From the NCBI RefSeq assembly GCF_026151205.1, contig NC_087072.1, positions 24,075,603 to 24,135,602 on the forward strand: a stretch of 60,000 nt of DNA. The letters are read 5' to 3'. A model generated the notes under the pieces. The model was not told the origin of the DNA and did no database searches. It was given only the letters and a program-made list of their open reading frames with translations. The position numbers and the translations under genes are program-made. Shown here in pieces: positions 20,180 to 31,940 of the stretch (position 1 is its first letter; the number at the start of each line of letters is the position of its first letter). The stretch is from Bolinopsis microptera. Taxonomy: Eukaryota > Ctenophora > Tentaculata > Lobata > Bolinopsidae.

Positions 20180-22312
20180 TGAGCAGGGGATACGAACCTA
20201 ACAATGTCACGGGGAGCACTATTTTGGCCAAGTTCGGTACTCCACGAAATCTCTCTGATGGAGGAAAAAAGAAAAAGGGAAGAAAAGGAAAGAAAGGCAA
20301 GAGTAGTTCTTCTGTACAAGAAGTCATGGACAAAGTAAAGACAGAGGCTGTGGAAGCAAAAGAAGTAGAAGTCGCAGAAGCCGCTGCAGCTGAAGCCGCC
20401 GCTGCCGAAGCTGCCGCTGCCGAAGCCGCTGCTGCCGAAGCCGCTGCTGCCGAAGCCGCTGCTGCCGAAGCCGCTGCTGCCGAAACCGCTGCTGCCGAAG
20501 CCGCTGCTGCCGAAGCCGCTGCTGCCGAAGCCGCTGCTGCCGAAGCCGCTGCTGCCGAAGCCGCTGCTGCCGAAGCCGCTGCTGCCGAAGCCGCTGCTGC
20601 CGAAGCCGCTGCTGCCGAAGCCGCTGCTGCCGAAGCCGCTGCTGCCGAAGCCGCTGCTCTCGAGGCCGCTGCTTTCGAGGCTGCTGCTGCTGAAGCCGCT
20701 GCTGCCGAAGCTGCAGCTCTCGAGGCTGCTGCTGCCGAAGCTGCTGCTGCCGAAGCTGCTGCTGCCGAAGCTGCTGCTGCCGAAGCCGCTGCTGCCGAAG
20801 CCGCTGCTGCCGAAGCTGCTGCTGCCGAAGCTGCTGCTGCCGAAGCTGCTGCTGCCGAAGCCGCTGCTGCCGAAGCCGCTGCTGCCGAAGCCGCTGCTGC
20901 CGAAGCCGCTGCTGCCGAAGCCGCTGCTGCCGAAGCCGCAGCTGCCGCAGCTGCCGAAGCCGCTGCTGCCGAAGCTGCTGCTGCCGAAGCTGCTGCTGCC
21001 GAAGCCGCTGCTGCCGAAGCTGCTGCTCTCGAGGCCGCTGCTGCCGAAGCTGCAGCTCTCGAGGCCACTGCTGCCGAAGCTGCAGCTCTCGAGGCTGCTG
21101 CTGCTGAAGCCGCAGCTGCCGAAGCTGCAGCTCTCGAGGCTGCTGCTGCCGAAGCTGCTGCTTCCGAAGCCGCTGCTGCTGAAGCCGCTGCTGCCGAAGC
21201 CGCTGCTGCTGAAGCCGCTGCTGCCGAAGCTGCTGCTGCCGAAGCTGCTGCTGCTGAAGCCGCTGCTGCCGAAGCTGCTGCTGCTGAAGCCGCTGCTGCC
21301 GAAGCTGCTGCTGCTGAAGCCGCTGCTGCTGAAGCCGCTGCTGCCGAAGCTGCTGCTGCTGAAGCCGCTGCTGCCGAAGCTGCTGCTGCTGAAGCCGCTG
21401 CTGCCGAAGCTGCTGCTGCTGAAGCTGCTGCTGCTGAAGCCGCTGCTGCCGAAGCTGCTGCTGCCGAGGCTGCTGCTGCCGAAGCTGCTGCTGCCGAAGC
21501 TGCTGCTGCCGAAGCTGCTGCTGCCGAAGCTGCTGCTGCCGAAGCTGCTGCTGCCGAAGCTGCTGCTGCCGAAGCTGCTGCTGCCGAAGCTGCTGCTGCC
21601 GAAGCTGCTGCTGCCGAAGCTGCTGCTGCCGAAGCTGCTGCTGCCGAAGCTGCTGCTGTTGAAGCTGCTGCTGCCGAGGCTGCTGCTGTTGAAGCTGCTG
21701 CTGCCGAGGCTGCTGCTGTTGAAGCCGCTGCTGCCGAAGCTGCAGCTCTCGAGGTTGCTGCTGCCGAAGCCGCTGCTGCCGAAGCTGCTGCTGCCGAAGC
21801 TGCTGCCGAAGCCGCTGCTATCGAGGCCGCTGCTCTCGAGGCCGCTGCTGCTGAAGCTGCCGAACCCGAGGCTGCTGCTGAAGTTGCCGAACCTGAGGCC
21901 GCTGCCGAACCTGAGGCCACTGCCGAACCTGAGGCCGCTGCCGAACCTGAGGCCGCTGCCGAACCTGAGGCCGCTGCCGAAGTCGCCAGCGTAGACCCCG
22001 TCAAGGATGCGTTTATCGAATTACTTAAAGAATTCACCACTGAGGCGGCGAGCGCGGAGTCTTTACCAGGTACTCATTCCCCGTCAAATAATGCAACTCT
22101 TATGTAGCTGTAATAACATTCTTATTTCAATTCATCCGATAATATTGATCACGATAAATTATACTTATTCTAGATTGATCAGTTTTTAACCAAATTCTAT
22201 CACAGGATTGACACCAGAGATATTAGCCGCTCACCAAACCGAGCTGGATAGGATCAAGAAAATGTACGGAGGGGCAGATGACATAGAATCCTTCCCTACC
22301 TTCAAGTTTTAG
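20180..22312 (+). CDS. ATP-synthase coupling factor 6 with giant EAAAA repeat, copy B (exons 2-3)
   Basis: Paralogue of copy A. Exon 2 is 20180-22069 (1,890 bases, ten codons shorter than copy A) and exon 3 is 22206-22312, with the same phase 1 join. It carries the same SRGYEPNN start, basic patch, about 95 E-A-A-A-A pentads, five AEPEA-type units, and an F6 domain identical in sequence to copy A (VDPVKDAF ... MYGGADD ... PTFKF). The frame stays open through 1.5 kb of repeats, which argues for selection or very recent origin. It lacks its own presequence exon nearby; it could be an alternative cassette spliced from exon 9712, be expressed from ATG 20146 without a clear presequence, or be unexpressed. 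Confidence 0.75.
20374..21800 (+). repeat. 15-bp coding minisatellite (EAAAA codons), array B
   Basis: About 95 in-frame units. Composition and block order differ from array A (long GCCGCTGCTGCCGAA runs first, alternating GCT/GCC blocks at 21160-21440, then uniform GCTGCTGCC units), so the two arrays have expanded or been homogenised separately since the duplication. Confidence 0.95.
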
Positions 22313-24310
22313 AGTGATACCATCGAGTTTAATCATCGAAGATGATAATTTTGATTAATTTATTCAACGTACCCCGAGGGTTGCTACCATTGACAGCTGT
22401 TTACGCTCCATGCTGAACTTTAATCATGTCACGAATATTTTGGGTTCATATATTTTTGAACTTTTAATTCAATGTTAAGGATGATCTTGAAGGGCTTGAA
22501 TAATCGCTTGTAGTGGAATGAAAGCATAAAATCTGTGCGACACCGCATATGGAAATTGATTTTGCTATGTTTTGTGTTTGAAATGTAGCCTAATCTGAGG
22601 CTTGTCTAAAATTATTGTTTGTCAAGTCTTTTTAGTTTCAGTGAAACTTTTGATAAGAGCTGATACGTCCTATGATAGCGTGAATCGTTCAGTTTGATAA
22701 TACATATATTGATCCTAGGAGGCAGAAGCTTTGGCTTATCACGTGAATCCTTATCCAGACATTTGGTATTAAAATGTTAATTATTATACCAATTCTTCTC
22801 TATGAGTTTTATCATTTACTTTGATATTTTATACACATTGGCGGTTTTTATTTTCCTTTGCTGACTGAGGAATCATCGGACCACTACCGGATCCAAATCA
22901 TGTAACTTATCAAAAAGGTCAAACAATTTTCATTTTAAAAATGTAACATCACAAAATATCTGAAATTCCTAAACGTTTTCGAAATCCAACATGATGATTT
23001 CAGGATTGACTTCACATTTAAGCATTTGGTTTTCTTAAAACCCTCAAGACTAATTGCATCGTAAAATTATTTAATTCCTAGACTTAGAGCGAGATAAGGC
23101 TTCAGATTTTGAAACGTTGGATTTCGATCATGTTACCTTTAAAGTTAAAGTGTGAATAAATATAAACAGCTCTTAAACTTTCCACATTACAGACTCTAAC
23201 TGTGATGAAGATGTACATAACTAGATGATACCGAGCTAATAAGTGAAACCGATCGCTAATACTATAATATAGCTTCAAGTTACATCTTCATGACAGTTAC
23301 ATTTGGAAACTTAAACTGTAATACAATAATCAATGTTCCTATGACCTTCATAATCATTATGACACAGAAAATTTTTTTCACGATTGATAATGATTATACC
23401 ACTTTTACATTCATCATTTGTAGCAAGATTAGGCGGTTCATGACGAATCAAATCATGCCAATCTGCCAATCGTCAGTATGCTGAACGAAAAATGAAATCC
23501 TCTTGATCTTATGGACTTTGATAAAGATCTACACAACTATATCATGATCTATTATAACTATAAGGTACGTACGACTTGAAATTCCAAGTATTTTATTTGT
23601 ATTTTATTTGTAATATTTTGGGGGTTTTACTTTCAGATTGCCGTTTTAACTTTGGCTTATAAAATAAAAATAATATACATCGATTCAAGTTGGTTTCAAC
23701 TTGCAATTGTCGGGGGCCCATTTAGAAAATATTTGAACTTCGAGTGTAGAGTGATTAATTAGCACGCTCGTTTAACATAATATATGAATGACCCCTAATT
23801 TAAAGCCAAAGGCCCTCCACATGACACCGGCCACGGTCCAGTCCACCAAATTTTGAGTCTTGGTTAAAATGATCTTATCAGCGTCTCATTCAGTTAACCC
23901 AGCCACCTCGGGGTTAAAAATGTTACAAGAATCCACAGAGTTTCGGTAATTACTCTAAAAATTGGAGATTTAATTTTATCAGCAGGAACTGTTGATGAAC
24001 TTAAAGTTAAATTACCTGGGCCTGGGTGAGCGGTCCCCACTGGGGACCCTAGGTTATTAGTATTATGTACATAAAATAGAGATTCGGTGGAATGTCAGGC
24101 TGAGCGCCAGGCCCAGTAAATTTTAAAGTTTAAACTGTTGTTGATTCGATCAGGAACAGTAGTAACCTAAACCTGAATTATTCTTAGGTGGATCCGGGAT
24201 TTCCTCTTATCATTTAGGTCTGTAAATACCGATATCACCTCATGTTCACTTCATTTTTTTACGAGAACAGCTTTTTTAGTTCTCTTTAATCGTTTGACTC
24301 ACATCTTAAA
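22313..24310. other. Spacer, F6 copy B to SLC22 copy 3
   Basis: Non-coding and colinear with 15821-18177, but with a single copy of the 236-bp segment and no poly-G fold-back. The promoter-proximal part reads TCTGTAAATACC where copies 4/5 have TCTATAAATACC. Confidence 0.7.
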
Positions 24311-25861
24311 ATGACTTCAGTCGAACCCATCACTGGAAAGGAGAAGCCGAAAGATTCTCTTCAAGAAGAATTTTTAACTATCGAAGATGTTATCGACAAA
24401 ACTGTGAAAAGACTGAACTTTAGGCTTGCTTTCATCTACTGGGTCGCACTCAGTACGGTTTTCAACGCAGGTGTTGTAACCAACATGACAGTGATGACTG
24501 GAAACATACCCTATAAAGACTGGACATGCTCTTCGAAAAAATGCACCTCTCTATATGCAGCAGCTTCCGACAAAGAAAACTTCTTCACTGAACGGACAAT
24601 GTGCGACAATGACTTTATCGCTGGAATAGATTTTGATTGGGCCACAAAAAAGACGACTTTCACAACGGACTGGAATATCTACTGCAAGAACGAGGCGAAG
24701 TTGTCTACAATATCTGGAGTATATTTTTTTGGTGGAATCTTTGGATTGTTATGCTCAACTGGAATCTTCGATAGGATAGGTCGCAAGAAAGGAGCACTTT
24801 TAGGAAGTGCTATTACCACACTGGCTACTGCAGCAAGCGCTGTTGCCCCCAACTACGAGGCTCTGCTCGTATTTAGGATAATGTCTGGGTTTGGCCTGAT
24901 GATCAACTACACGGGAAGTTACTGTTGGATCATTGAATTTGCCCCCACAAACCTCCGGAACATAGCAAGTGGGTTCTACCCCATGGGTTGGTCTATAAGC
25001 TCTCTTATGTTGGCGCTTCTTGGGTACTTGATTGACAAATGGCAGCATGTTTACCTAGCTGCCGCTGGAATTTGCGCGTTCTGCACTATCATGTTTATCG
25101 TGAATCCTCTTCCAGAATCCCCTAGGTTTCATTTGGTCCGAGGTGAGGAAAAAGAAGCTAAAAAATGTCTGTTGTCCTTTTTCCAGGCTACTGGTAACCG
25201 CTTCTCCTTTGAAGGTGTAAATCTAATTTACGAGAAAAGGGTGCAAAATTATTTCAAACAGGTCAGTGATTTTAAGAGATATCCAGCCATGCTAAAAAGG
25301 ACTCTTCTCTGTATGCTCTGCTGGTTCTTCGTCTCAATCATAGGATTTGCATACACTTTTGGTTGGAGCAAAATTGGGAGCAATCTTTACACCAGCTACT
25401 TACTTGGTGCGCTAGGAGGATCTATTGGGAACGTTTCTTCGATACCTGCTTGCAAACTTCTTGGAAGAAAAGGAGCTACAATCTTCTTTTTCGGAGGCAT
25501 AGCTGTATTCAACTTCATAGCCATGGTACACGTACAGTTTTCAGAGTCCTGGACGCTGGAATATGTTGCCAGTTTACTCGGCAGTATATCTGGATCAGCG
25601 GCGTTCGCCATGGTCTATTTGTACACAGGAGAACTATCTCCGACCTCTCACCGTGGCATGATAATGTGTTTGAGTTCCAGTAGTGCCAGGGTCGGCAGTT
25701 TCCTCGGACCCTATGTAAGTCTACTGTACGGAGTTAGTGATAGGAGGGTCCCCCTGGCTTTGTTTGCTGGTTTGGCTTTCTGTGGGTGTTTGGCTTCTTT
25801 CTTCCTGCCTGATACTACTGGAGTTGCTATTCCCGAAACCCCCAAAGATGTCAAAGATTAG
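24311..25861 (+). CDS. SLC22-type organic ion transporter, copy 3 (mosaic)
   Basis: 516 residues, single exon, intact, with the same SLC22 landmarks as the other copies. It is a patchwork. Residues 1 to about 200 equal copy 2 (ENFFTERTMC, GIDFDWATKK). From about 220 on it follows copies 4/5 (FYPMGWSISSL, FFQATGN, SIIGFAYTFGW, VHVQFSESWTLEYV), except for a copy 2-like KWQHVYLAAAGICAF block near 241-255. It also has private changes (INYTGSYC, FCTIMF). This pattern indicates gene conversion or unequal crossing-over within the array. Changes in membrane segments 7-9 could alter substrate choice. Confidence 0.93.
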   Translation: MTSVEPITGKEKPKDSLQEEFLTIEDVIDKTVKRLNFRLAFIYWVALSTVFNAGVVTNMTVMTGNIPYKDWTCSSKKCTSLYAAASDKENFFTERTMCDNDFIAGIDFDWATKKTTFTTDWNIYCKNEAKLSTISGVYFFGGIFGLLCSTGIFDRIGRKKGALLGSAITTLATAASAVAPNYEALLVFRIMSGFGLMINYTGSYCWIIEFAPTNLRNIASGFYPMGWSISSLMLALLGYLIDKWQHVYLAAAGICAFCTIMFIVNPLPESPRFHLVRGEEKEAKKCLLSFFQATGNRFSFEGVNLIYEKRVQNYFKQVSDFKRYPAMLKRTLLCMLCWFFVSIIGFAYTFGWSKIGSNLYTSYLLGALGGSIGNVSSIPACKLLGRKGATIFFFGGIAVFNFIAMVHVQFSESWTLEYVASLLGSISGSAAFAMVYLYTGELSPTSHRGMIMCLSSSSARVGSFLGPYVSLLYGVSDRRVPLALFAGLAFCGCLASFFLPDTTGVAIPETPKDVKD

Positions 25862-26360
25862 AATTTGCTGGATGAAACCAAACGTTGTAAATTATGTTCA
25901 AAGTTACTAAAGAAGATTAAAGAAGACCAAAATCATTTTGGCAAGATTATTTATTGATTTTTATTCATTTATGTTGCAGGCCCTTTAAACGTTTCCACAA
26001 CCTTAAAACTGTAACTTGACCCTCAAAGATTTAATTTTATACAATTCTCTATCAAAATATTCGCTAAGTATTGATTATCTTTTTGCTGACTATAAGACTG
26101 GTTTTACTTTTGTCTTTTTTTATAATCGTAAATAACAGCGAGTTTCTCTCTTGCGATTTCCTATGTGACTTGAAAAGTAACAGTGTCTACCTTAAAGTTA
26201 AAAGGATTGACTTTTCGTATATAATAAATCCGCCATGGTCCATCCATTCACCCATAAAACTATGTTATAGCTTAGATTTAATAAATTATGACTAGCATAT
26301 GAATCCACATCATGAAATGTATCATGTATGTTAATTTGAATTGTAAATGCTATTTTTCAG

Positions 26361-26775
26361 TAAGCAGGAGATACGAACCTAACAATGTCACGGGGAGCAC
26401 TATTTTGGCCAAGTTCGGTATTCCACGAAATCTTTATCTATCACCAAGAATGTAATTTTATTAGGAATGTTTTGAAAGCAATAAAAGAAGTTCTGGAGAA
26501 CCCGGGCATTGATCCCGGTACCTCTCACATGCTAAGCGAGCGCTCTACCATTTGAGCTAGTCCCCCGATACAGTTTCGAGAAATCACTTGGTAAAAATCA
26601 AATTAATAGAAGTCTCTTAATTGCAAAAAAAAGTCTCCACGGAATATAATTTGGATTTTATTAATATGTAAACATTCCCAATCATATTTGAATTATGACA
26701 TTTGATTACCTTTCACTAATGATTATGAAGCTGCCGATCCCGACGCCAGATACATTACGGCTTACATTCACATAT
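26361..26775 (+). pseudogene. F6 remnant, unit 3
   Basis: After an intact acceptor (TATTTTTCAG) the first 75 or so bases of F6 exon 2 are kept ([11 protein letters not shown]... to PRNL), then the frame runs into a stop at 26453-26455. The alanine repeat is gone. Near 26728 a short stretch GAAGCTGCCGATCCCGACGC matches the AAEPEA zone, followed by a degraded exon 3 start. A tRNA-Ala gene occupies the middle. Confidence 0.75.
26494..26566 (-). tRNA. tRNA-Ala (AGC), copy 1
   Basis: Read on the minus strand: acceptor GGGGGAC pairs with GTTCTCC including the alanine identity pair G3:U70, discriminator A, D arm AGCTCAAATGGTAGAGC, anticodon loop TTAGCAT (AGC) and T arm CCGGG-ATCAATG-CCCGG. A54 in the T loop is also found in the fly tRNA-Ala I recall. 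No intron, and CCA is not encoded. A TTTT terminator follows within about 12 bases. Confidence 0.93.
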
Positions 26776-28310
26776 TTGTAGCAAGATTAGGCGGTTCATG
26801 ACGAATCAAATCATGACAATCATCTGCACGAAAAATGAAATCTTCGTGATATTATGGACTTTGATACATGATACAGATCTGCACAAATATTAGGTACGTA
26901 CGACTGGAAATTCCAAGTATTTTATTTGTAATTTAATGTCCAATATTTTGGGGGTTTTAACATTTAAATTGTCGTAATATCAACTTCAATTTCAAGTAAT
27001 TACCCAACAACATTTAATTTTAATAAAGTTTATAGCGTTAGTACTAATTTCAACGCTAATATTTATCAAATAATTAGAGTTCGTGTATTGAGCTAAAGAA
27101 TATACCATGTACCCAATGCGAAGGGGCGTCAACACGAAACAAACGTCGAATAAGTTAGTCAGTATAAGACTCCGCCAAAACTAAAATGTAAAAGCAGGGT
27201 GCGATTACTATTAGATTTCGATTGTAGGTTTATATTTATAATTATAACCAACCAGGACTTGTAGGTTTATAACCTACCAGGACGCGCACCGAATTGGACT
27301 CGTCGACGGTATTATACGAAACAAATATTTTAAGCGAGTATCCCCCGTTAAGATTTCGACGTCTTCGCGTATAACCTACATTAACATACTATGCTACAAG
27401 ACTAGCCATATATAACGCTGCTCAAGTTGCCCGGGTATGGCAGATGGCTGTTGATTTTAAAAGCATTACAAATTTTTAAAATATTTTAGGCTCATATTAT
27501 GATCATGGAATTGGAACTGGATGCATATAGCGAAGATAAAAGTGGTTCCCAGGAAAAAAATTTAAAAACGTTGAACTTCGAAAATTGAAGTCATTCTCCA
27601 TACTATTCTGTAATCTGTATAGTTATACGTATCTCTGAAGGCAGGCTCCCTGGGCCGGGGTCCTGCTACATGCAATTTTTGATCGCGTGCCCTGAGAATC
27701 GTTTTTTGATGGTTTTTCGAGGTCTAAGATTTTTCAAAATCGAATAAAATATTTTTAAAGGCCTCTCTCAAAATTATGTCTGGCTCATCTCTTCTGAATG
27801 ATCCCTAGAACATATCCTAAAAGTTTCAGGGTGATTGCTCAAAAAATGTAGGAGGAGATTGATTTTTAGACTCGATTTCAGGGCACTCGATTTGAGAACC
27901 CCATTAGGAGTAGGACGAATTTACGAATTTTTGGAAAACTGCCAAAAATCAACCAAATTATGAGTTAGAATCAAATAAGAGGCAAAAATGAAATTTGTCA
28001 CATTTATGAACTGATAGCAATTCACCTTTCAAAATTTGCTCCTTTATAAAAAAAATGATCGATTTTTACATTCTACACACTATTTTCAACTCACCCTGTA
28101 TATAGATAAAAAAGGCAAAAGTGTAGCAGTATAGTATAGTATAGTGTAGTATATACTTATAGTGCAATAGTGTAAAAATGTAAAAAATAAATTAATTAAT
28201 CACTTTGCACTTGACTATCATGTGTGACGTGGTCTACTTTAACACGTTCTCTAGGTGGCCCTGAGTGACAATATTGAAAACATTAACAACCCTCTGATCT
28301 GGCAATTATC

Positions 28311-28490
28311 CAACCCTAACCCTAACTAAAATTGAAGTAAATTCTTAATCATATGCTAAAACCCTAAGGCCAACCCTAACCCTAACTAAAAGTAAAGCAT
28401 ATTTATAATCATATGCTGATACCCTAACCCAATCTCTAACTAAAACTAAAAGTAAAGCATGTTCATGATCATATGCTGCAACCCTATAAG
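28311..28490. repeat. 60-bp repeat with telomere-like CCCTAA
   Basis: Three units of exactly 60 bp, the first two starting CAACCCTAACCCTAACTAAA and each ending near AATCATATGCTG. Partial units recur at 29126-29235, 33763-33870 and 34520-34625. CCCTAA is the complement of TTAGGG, but only two copies occur per unit. Confidence 0.85.
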
Positions 28491-28584
28491 TATAACCCTT
28501 ACGTCTACGAGAATGTATATTGTATACCAATTTCTTTACAATAATACAATATAGTCATGTCAGTGACATTGTCACATGATCAAG

Positions 28585-29850
28585 ACAATTTTTCGCTGAT
28601 ATCTCCCCCGGGAGCATTTTTACCCTATGCCATGTGGGGTGATTCGGAATCAGCGTTCAAAAATACATCGATACAAGTAGGTTTTATTTGTGGGGGCCGT
28701 TTAGAAGAATATCGAGCTTCGAGTGTAGAGTGATTTAGCACGCTTGTTAGTTGTGAACCATCCCTAATTTAAAGGCCCTCAATGCTAGCCACGTTCCACC
28801 AAATGTTTAGTCTTGGTAAGCGTCTTATCAGAGTCTTACTCTTTTGATCTTATCAGCGTCTCATTCGTTTAACGAATTAGCCCAAACAACTCGGCCTGAA
28901 AATACATTAAAAATGTTACAATAATTCACAGATTTTCGGTCATTATTCTAAAGATTGGAGATTTATCAGCAATCAGCATGAGCTGTTATTTAAATTAAAC
29001 TGTTGTAGATTCGATTAGGAACAGTAGTAACTTATAAACCTAAATTATTCTTAGGTGGATTCGGGATTCCCTCTTATCATGTAAATACCGATATTACTTC
29101 ATGCTCACTTCATTTCTTTACGAGAAACTAAAAGTAAAGCATATTATATTCATAATCATATGCTGAAACCTTAACCCAAACCCTAACTAAAGCATATTCA
29201 TAATCGTATGACTATGCTGAAACCCTATAACCCTTACGAGAATTTATACCAATTTTTACCATACAATATGGTCATGTCACATGATCATTGTTGGATCAAG
29301 ACAGTTTTTCGCCGATATCTCGCCCGGGAGCATTTTTACCCTATGACATGTGGGGTGATTCGGAATCAGCGTTCAAAAATACATCGATACAAGTAGGTTT
29401 CATTTGTGGGGGCCCGTTTAGAAGAATTTCGATCTTCGAGTGTAGAGTGATTTAGCACGGTTGTTAGTTGTGAACCATCCCTAATTTAAAGGCCCTCAAT
29501 GCTAGCCACGTTCTACCAAATGTTTAGTCTTGGTTAGCGTCTTATAATCAGCGTCTTTTGATCTTAATTTCTTATCAGTGTCTCATTCATTTAACGAATT
29601 AGCCCAAACAACTCGGGCTGAAAATACATTAAAAATGTTACAATAATTCACAGATTTTCGGTCATTATTCTAAAGATTGGAGATTTATCAGCATGAGCTG
29701 TTTTCGAAGTTAAACTGTTGTAGATTGGATTAGGAACAGTAGTAACTTAAACCTAAATTATTCTTAGGTGGATTCGGGATTCCCTCTTCTCATTTAGATC
29801 TATAAATACCGATATCACTTCATGTTCACTTCATTTCTTGACGAGAACAG
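28585..29850 (+). repeat. Duplicated SLC22 upstream region before copy 4
   Basis: A segment of about 540 bp (28585-29125) is repeated at 29299-29850. Both begin near TTTTTCGC-GATATCTC and run through ATACATCGATACAAGTAGGT to TTCATTTCTT-ACGAGAA. The distal copy stops where the proximal one enters the SLC22 5' UTR. The same arrangement occurs before copy 5 (33965-34515 and 34690-35246). Confidence 0.85.
29801..29808 (+). promoter_or_regulatory. Candidate TATA box, SLC22 copy 4
   Basis: TATAAATA, 83 bases upstream of the start codon, within sequence conserved among copies. It is inferred from position and consensus only. Confidence 0.5.
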
Positions 29851-29890
29851 CTTTTGTAGTCATCTTTAATCGTTTGACTCACATCTTAAA

Positions 29891-31449
29891 ATGACTTCAG
29901 TCGAGCCCATCACTGGAAAGGAGAAGCCGAAAGATTCTCTTCAAGAAGAATTTTTCACAATCGAAGATGTTATCGACAAAACTGTGAACAAACTGAACTT
30001 TAGGCTTGCTTTCATCTTCTGGGCCGCACTCAGTACGGTTTTCAACGCAGGTGCTGTAACCGACATGACGGTGATGACTGGAAACATACCCTTTAAAGAC
30101 TGGACATGCTCTTCGAAAAAATGCACCTCTCTCTATGCAGCAGCTTCCGACAAAGAAACCTTCTTCTCTCAACAGACGATGTGCGACAACGACTTTATTG
30201 CTGGGATAGATTTTCATTGGGCCACAAAAAAGACGACTTTCACAACGGACTGGAATATCTACTGCAAGAACGAGGCGAAGCTGTCTACAATATCTGGAGT
30301 ATATTTTTTTGGTGGAATCTTTGGATTGTTATGCTCAACTGGAATCTTCGATAGGATAGGTCGCAAAAAAGGAGCACTTTTAGGAAGTGCTATTACCACA
30401 CTGGCTACTGCAGCAAGCGCTGTTGCCCCCAACTACGAGGCCCTGCTCGTATTTAGGATAATGTCTGGGTTTGGTCTGATGATCAGCTACACGGGTACTT
30501 ACTGTTGGATCATTGAATTTGCCCCCACAAACCTCCGGAACATAGCAAGTGGGTTCTACCCAATGGGCTGGTCTATAAGCTCTCTTATGTTGGCGCTTCT
30601 TGGGTACTTGATTGACAAATGGCAGCATATATACCTAGCTACAGCTGGAATTTGCGCGTTCAGCACTATCATGCTTATCGTGAATCCTCTTCCAGAATCA
30701 CCTAGGTTTCATTTGGTCCGAGGTGAGGAAAAAGAAGCGAAAAAATGTCTGTTGTCGTTTTTCCAGGCTACTGGTAACCGCTTCTCCTTTGAAGGTGTAA
30801 ATCTAATTTACGAGAAAAGGGTGCAAAATTATTTCAAACAGGTCAGTGATTTTAAGACTTTAAGAGATATCCGGCTATGCTAAAGAGGACTCTTCTCTGC
30901 ATGCTCTGCTGGTTCTTCGTCTCAATCATAGGATTTGCATACACTTTTGGTTGGAGCAAAATTGGGAGTAATCTTTACACCAGCTACTTACTTGGTGCGC
31001 TAGGAGGATCTATTGGGAACGTTTCTTCGATACCTGCTTGCAAACTTCTTGGAAGAAAAGGAGCCACAATTTTCTTTTTCGGAGGCATAGCTGTATTTAA
31101 CTTCATAGCCATGGTACACGTGCAGTTTTCGGAGTCCTGGACGCTGGAATATGTTGCCAGTTTAATCGGCAGTATATCTGGATCAGCGGCGTTCGCCATG
31201 GTCTATTTGTACACAGGAGAACTATCTCCGACCTCTCACCGTGGCATGATAATGTGTTTGAGTTCCAGTAGTGCCAGGGTTGGCAGTTTCCTCGGACCCT
31301 ATGTAAGTCTACTGTACGGAGTTACTGATAGGAGGGTCCCCCTGGCTTTGTTTGCTGGTTTGGCTTTCTGTGGGTGTTTGGCTTCTTTCTTCCTGCCTGA
31401 TACTACTGGAGTTGCTATTCCCGAAACCCCCAAAGATGTCAAAGATTAG
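29891..31449 (+). pseudogene. SLC22-type transporter, copy 4 (frameshifted)
   Basis: The same single-exon gene as its neighbours, broken at about codon 325. Where other copies read GATTTTAAGAGATATCC, this one reads GATTTTAAG-ACTTTAAG-AGATATCC, an 8-base insertion. The first frame ends after 330 codons (29891-30883) in an altered TLRDIRLC tail; the remainder is open from ATG 30877 (190 codons to 31449). The first part has six membrane segments and the central loop, and the second the last six. Everything else is almost identical to copy 5, so the lesion is recent, or a sequencing error. Two half-transporters from one message cannot be excluded but are less likely. Confidence 0.85.
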
Positions 31450-31940
31450 AATTTGCTGGATGAAACCAAACGTTGTAAATTATGTTCAAAGTTACTAAAG
31501 AAGATTAAAGAAGACCAAAATCATTTTGGCAAGATTATTTATTGATTTTTATTCATTTATGTTGCAGGCCCTTTAAACGTTTCCACAACCTTAAAACTGT
31601 AACTTGACCCTCAAAGATTTAATTTTATACAATTCTCTATCAAAATATTCGCTAAAGATTGATTATCTTTTTGCTGACTATAAGACTGGTTTTACTTTTG
31701 TCTTTTTTATAATCGTAAATAACAGCGAGTTTCTCTCTTGCGATTTCCTATGTGACTTGAAAAGTAACAGTGTCTACCTTAAAGTTAAAAGGATTGACTT
31801 TTCGTATATAGTAAATCCGCCATGGTCCATCCATTCACCCATAAAACTATGTTATAGCTTAGATTTAATAAATTATGACTAGCATATGAATCCACATCAT
31901 GAAATGTATGTTAATTTGAATTGTAAATGCTATTTTTCAG

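Larger units (their letters stand above)
25862..29890. other. Spacer, SLC22 copy 3 to copy 4
   Basis: About 4 kb with no intact protein gene. In order: SLC22 3' flank, F6 pseudo-exon (26361-26455), tRNA-Ala (26494-26566), F6 3' remnant (about 26728-26775), an AT-rich block of unknown origin (26800-28250), 60-bp units with telomere-like CCCTAA (28311-28490), and two successive copies of the SLC22 upstream region (about 28585-29125 and 29299-29850). Confidence 0.7.

Noticed and set aside
20146-20180. ATG 20146 as the start of F6 copy B
   Set aside because: It lies on the intron side of a conserved TTTTTCAG acceptor, and the equivalent position in copy A has no in-frame ATG.
28311-28490. Chromosome end
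   Set aside because: Only two CCCTAA per 60-bp unit, and genes continue on both sides.
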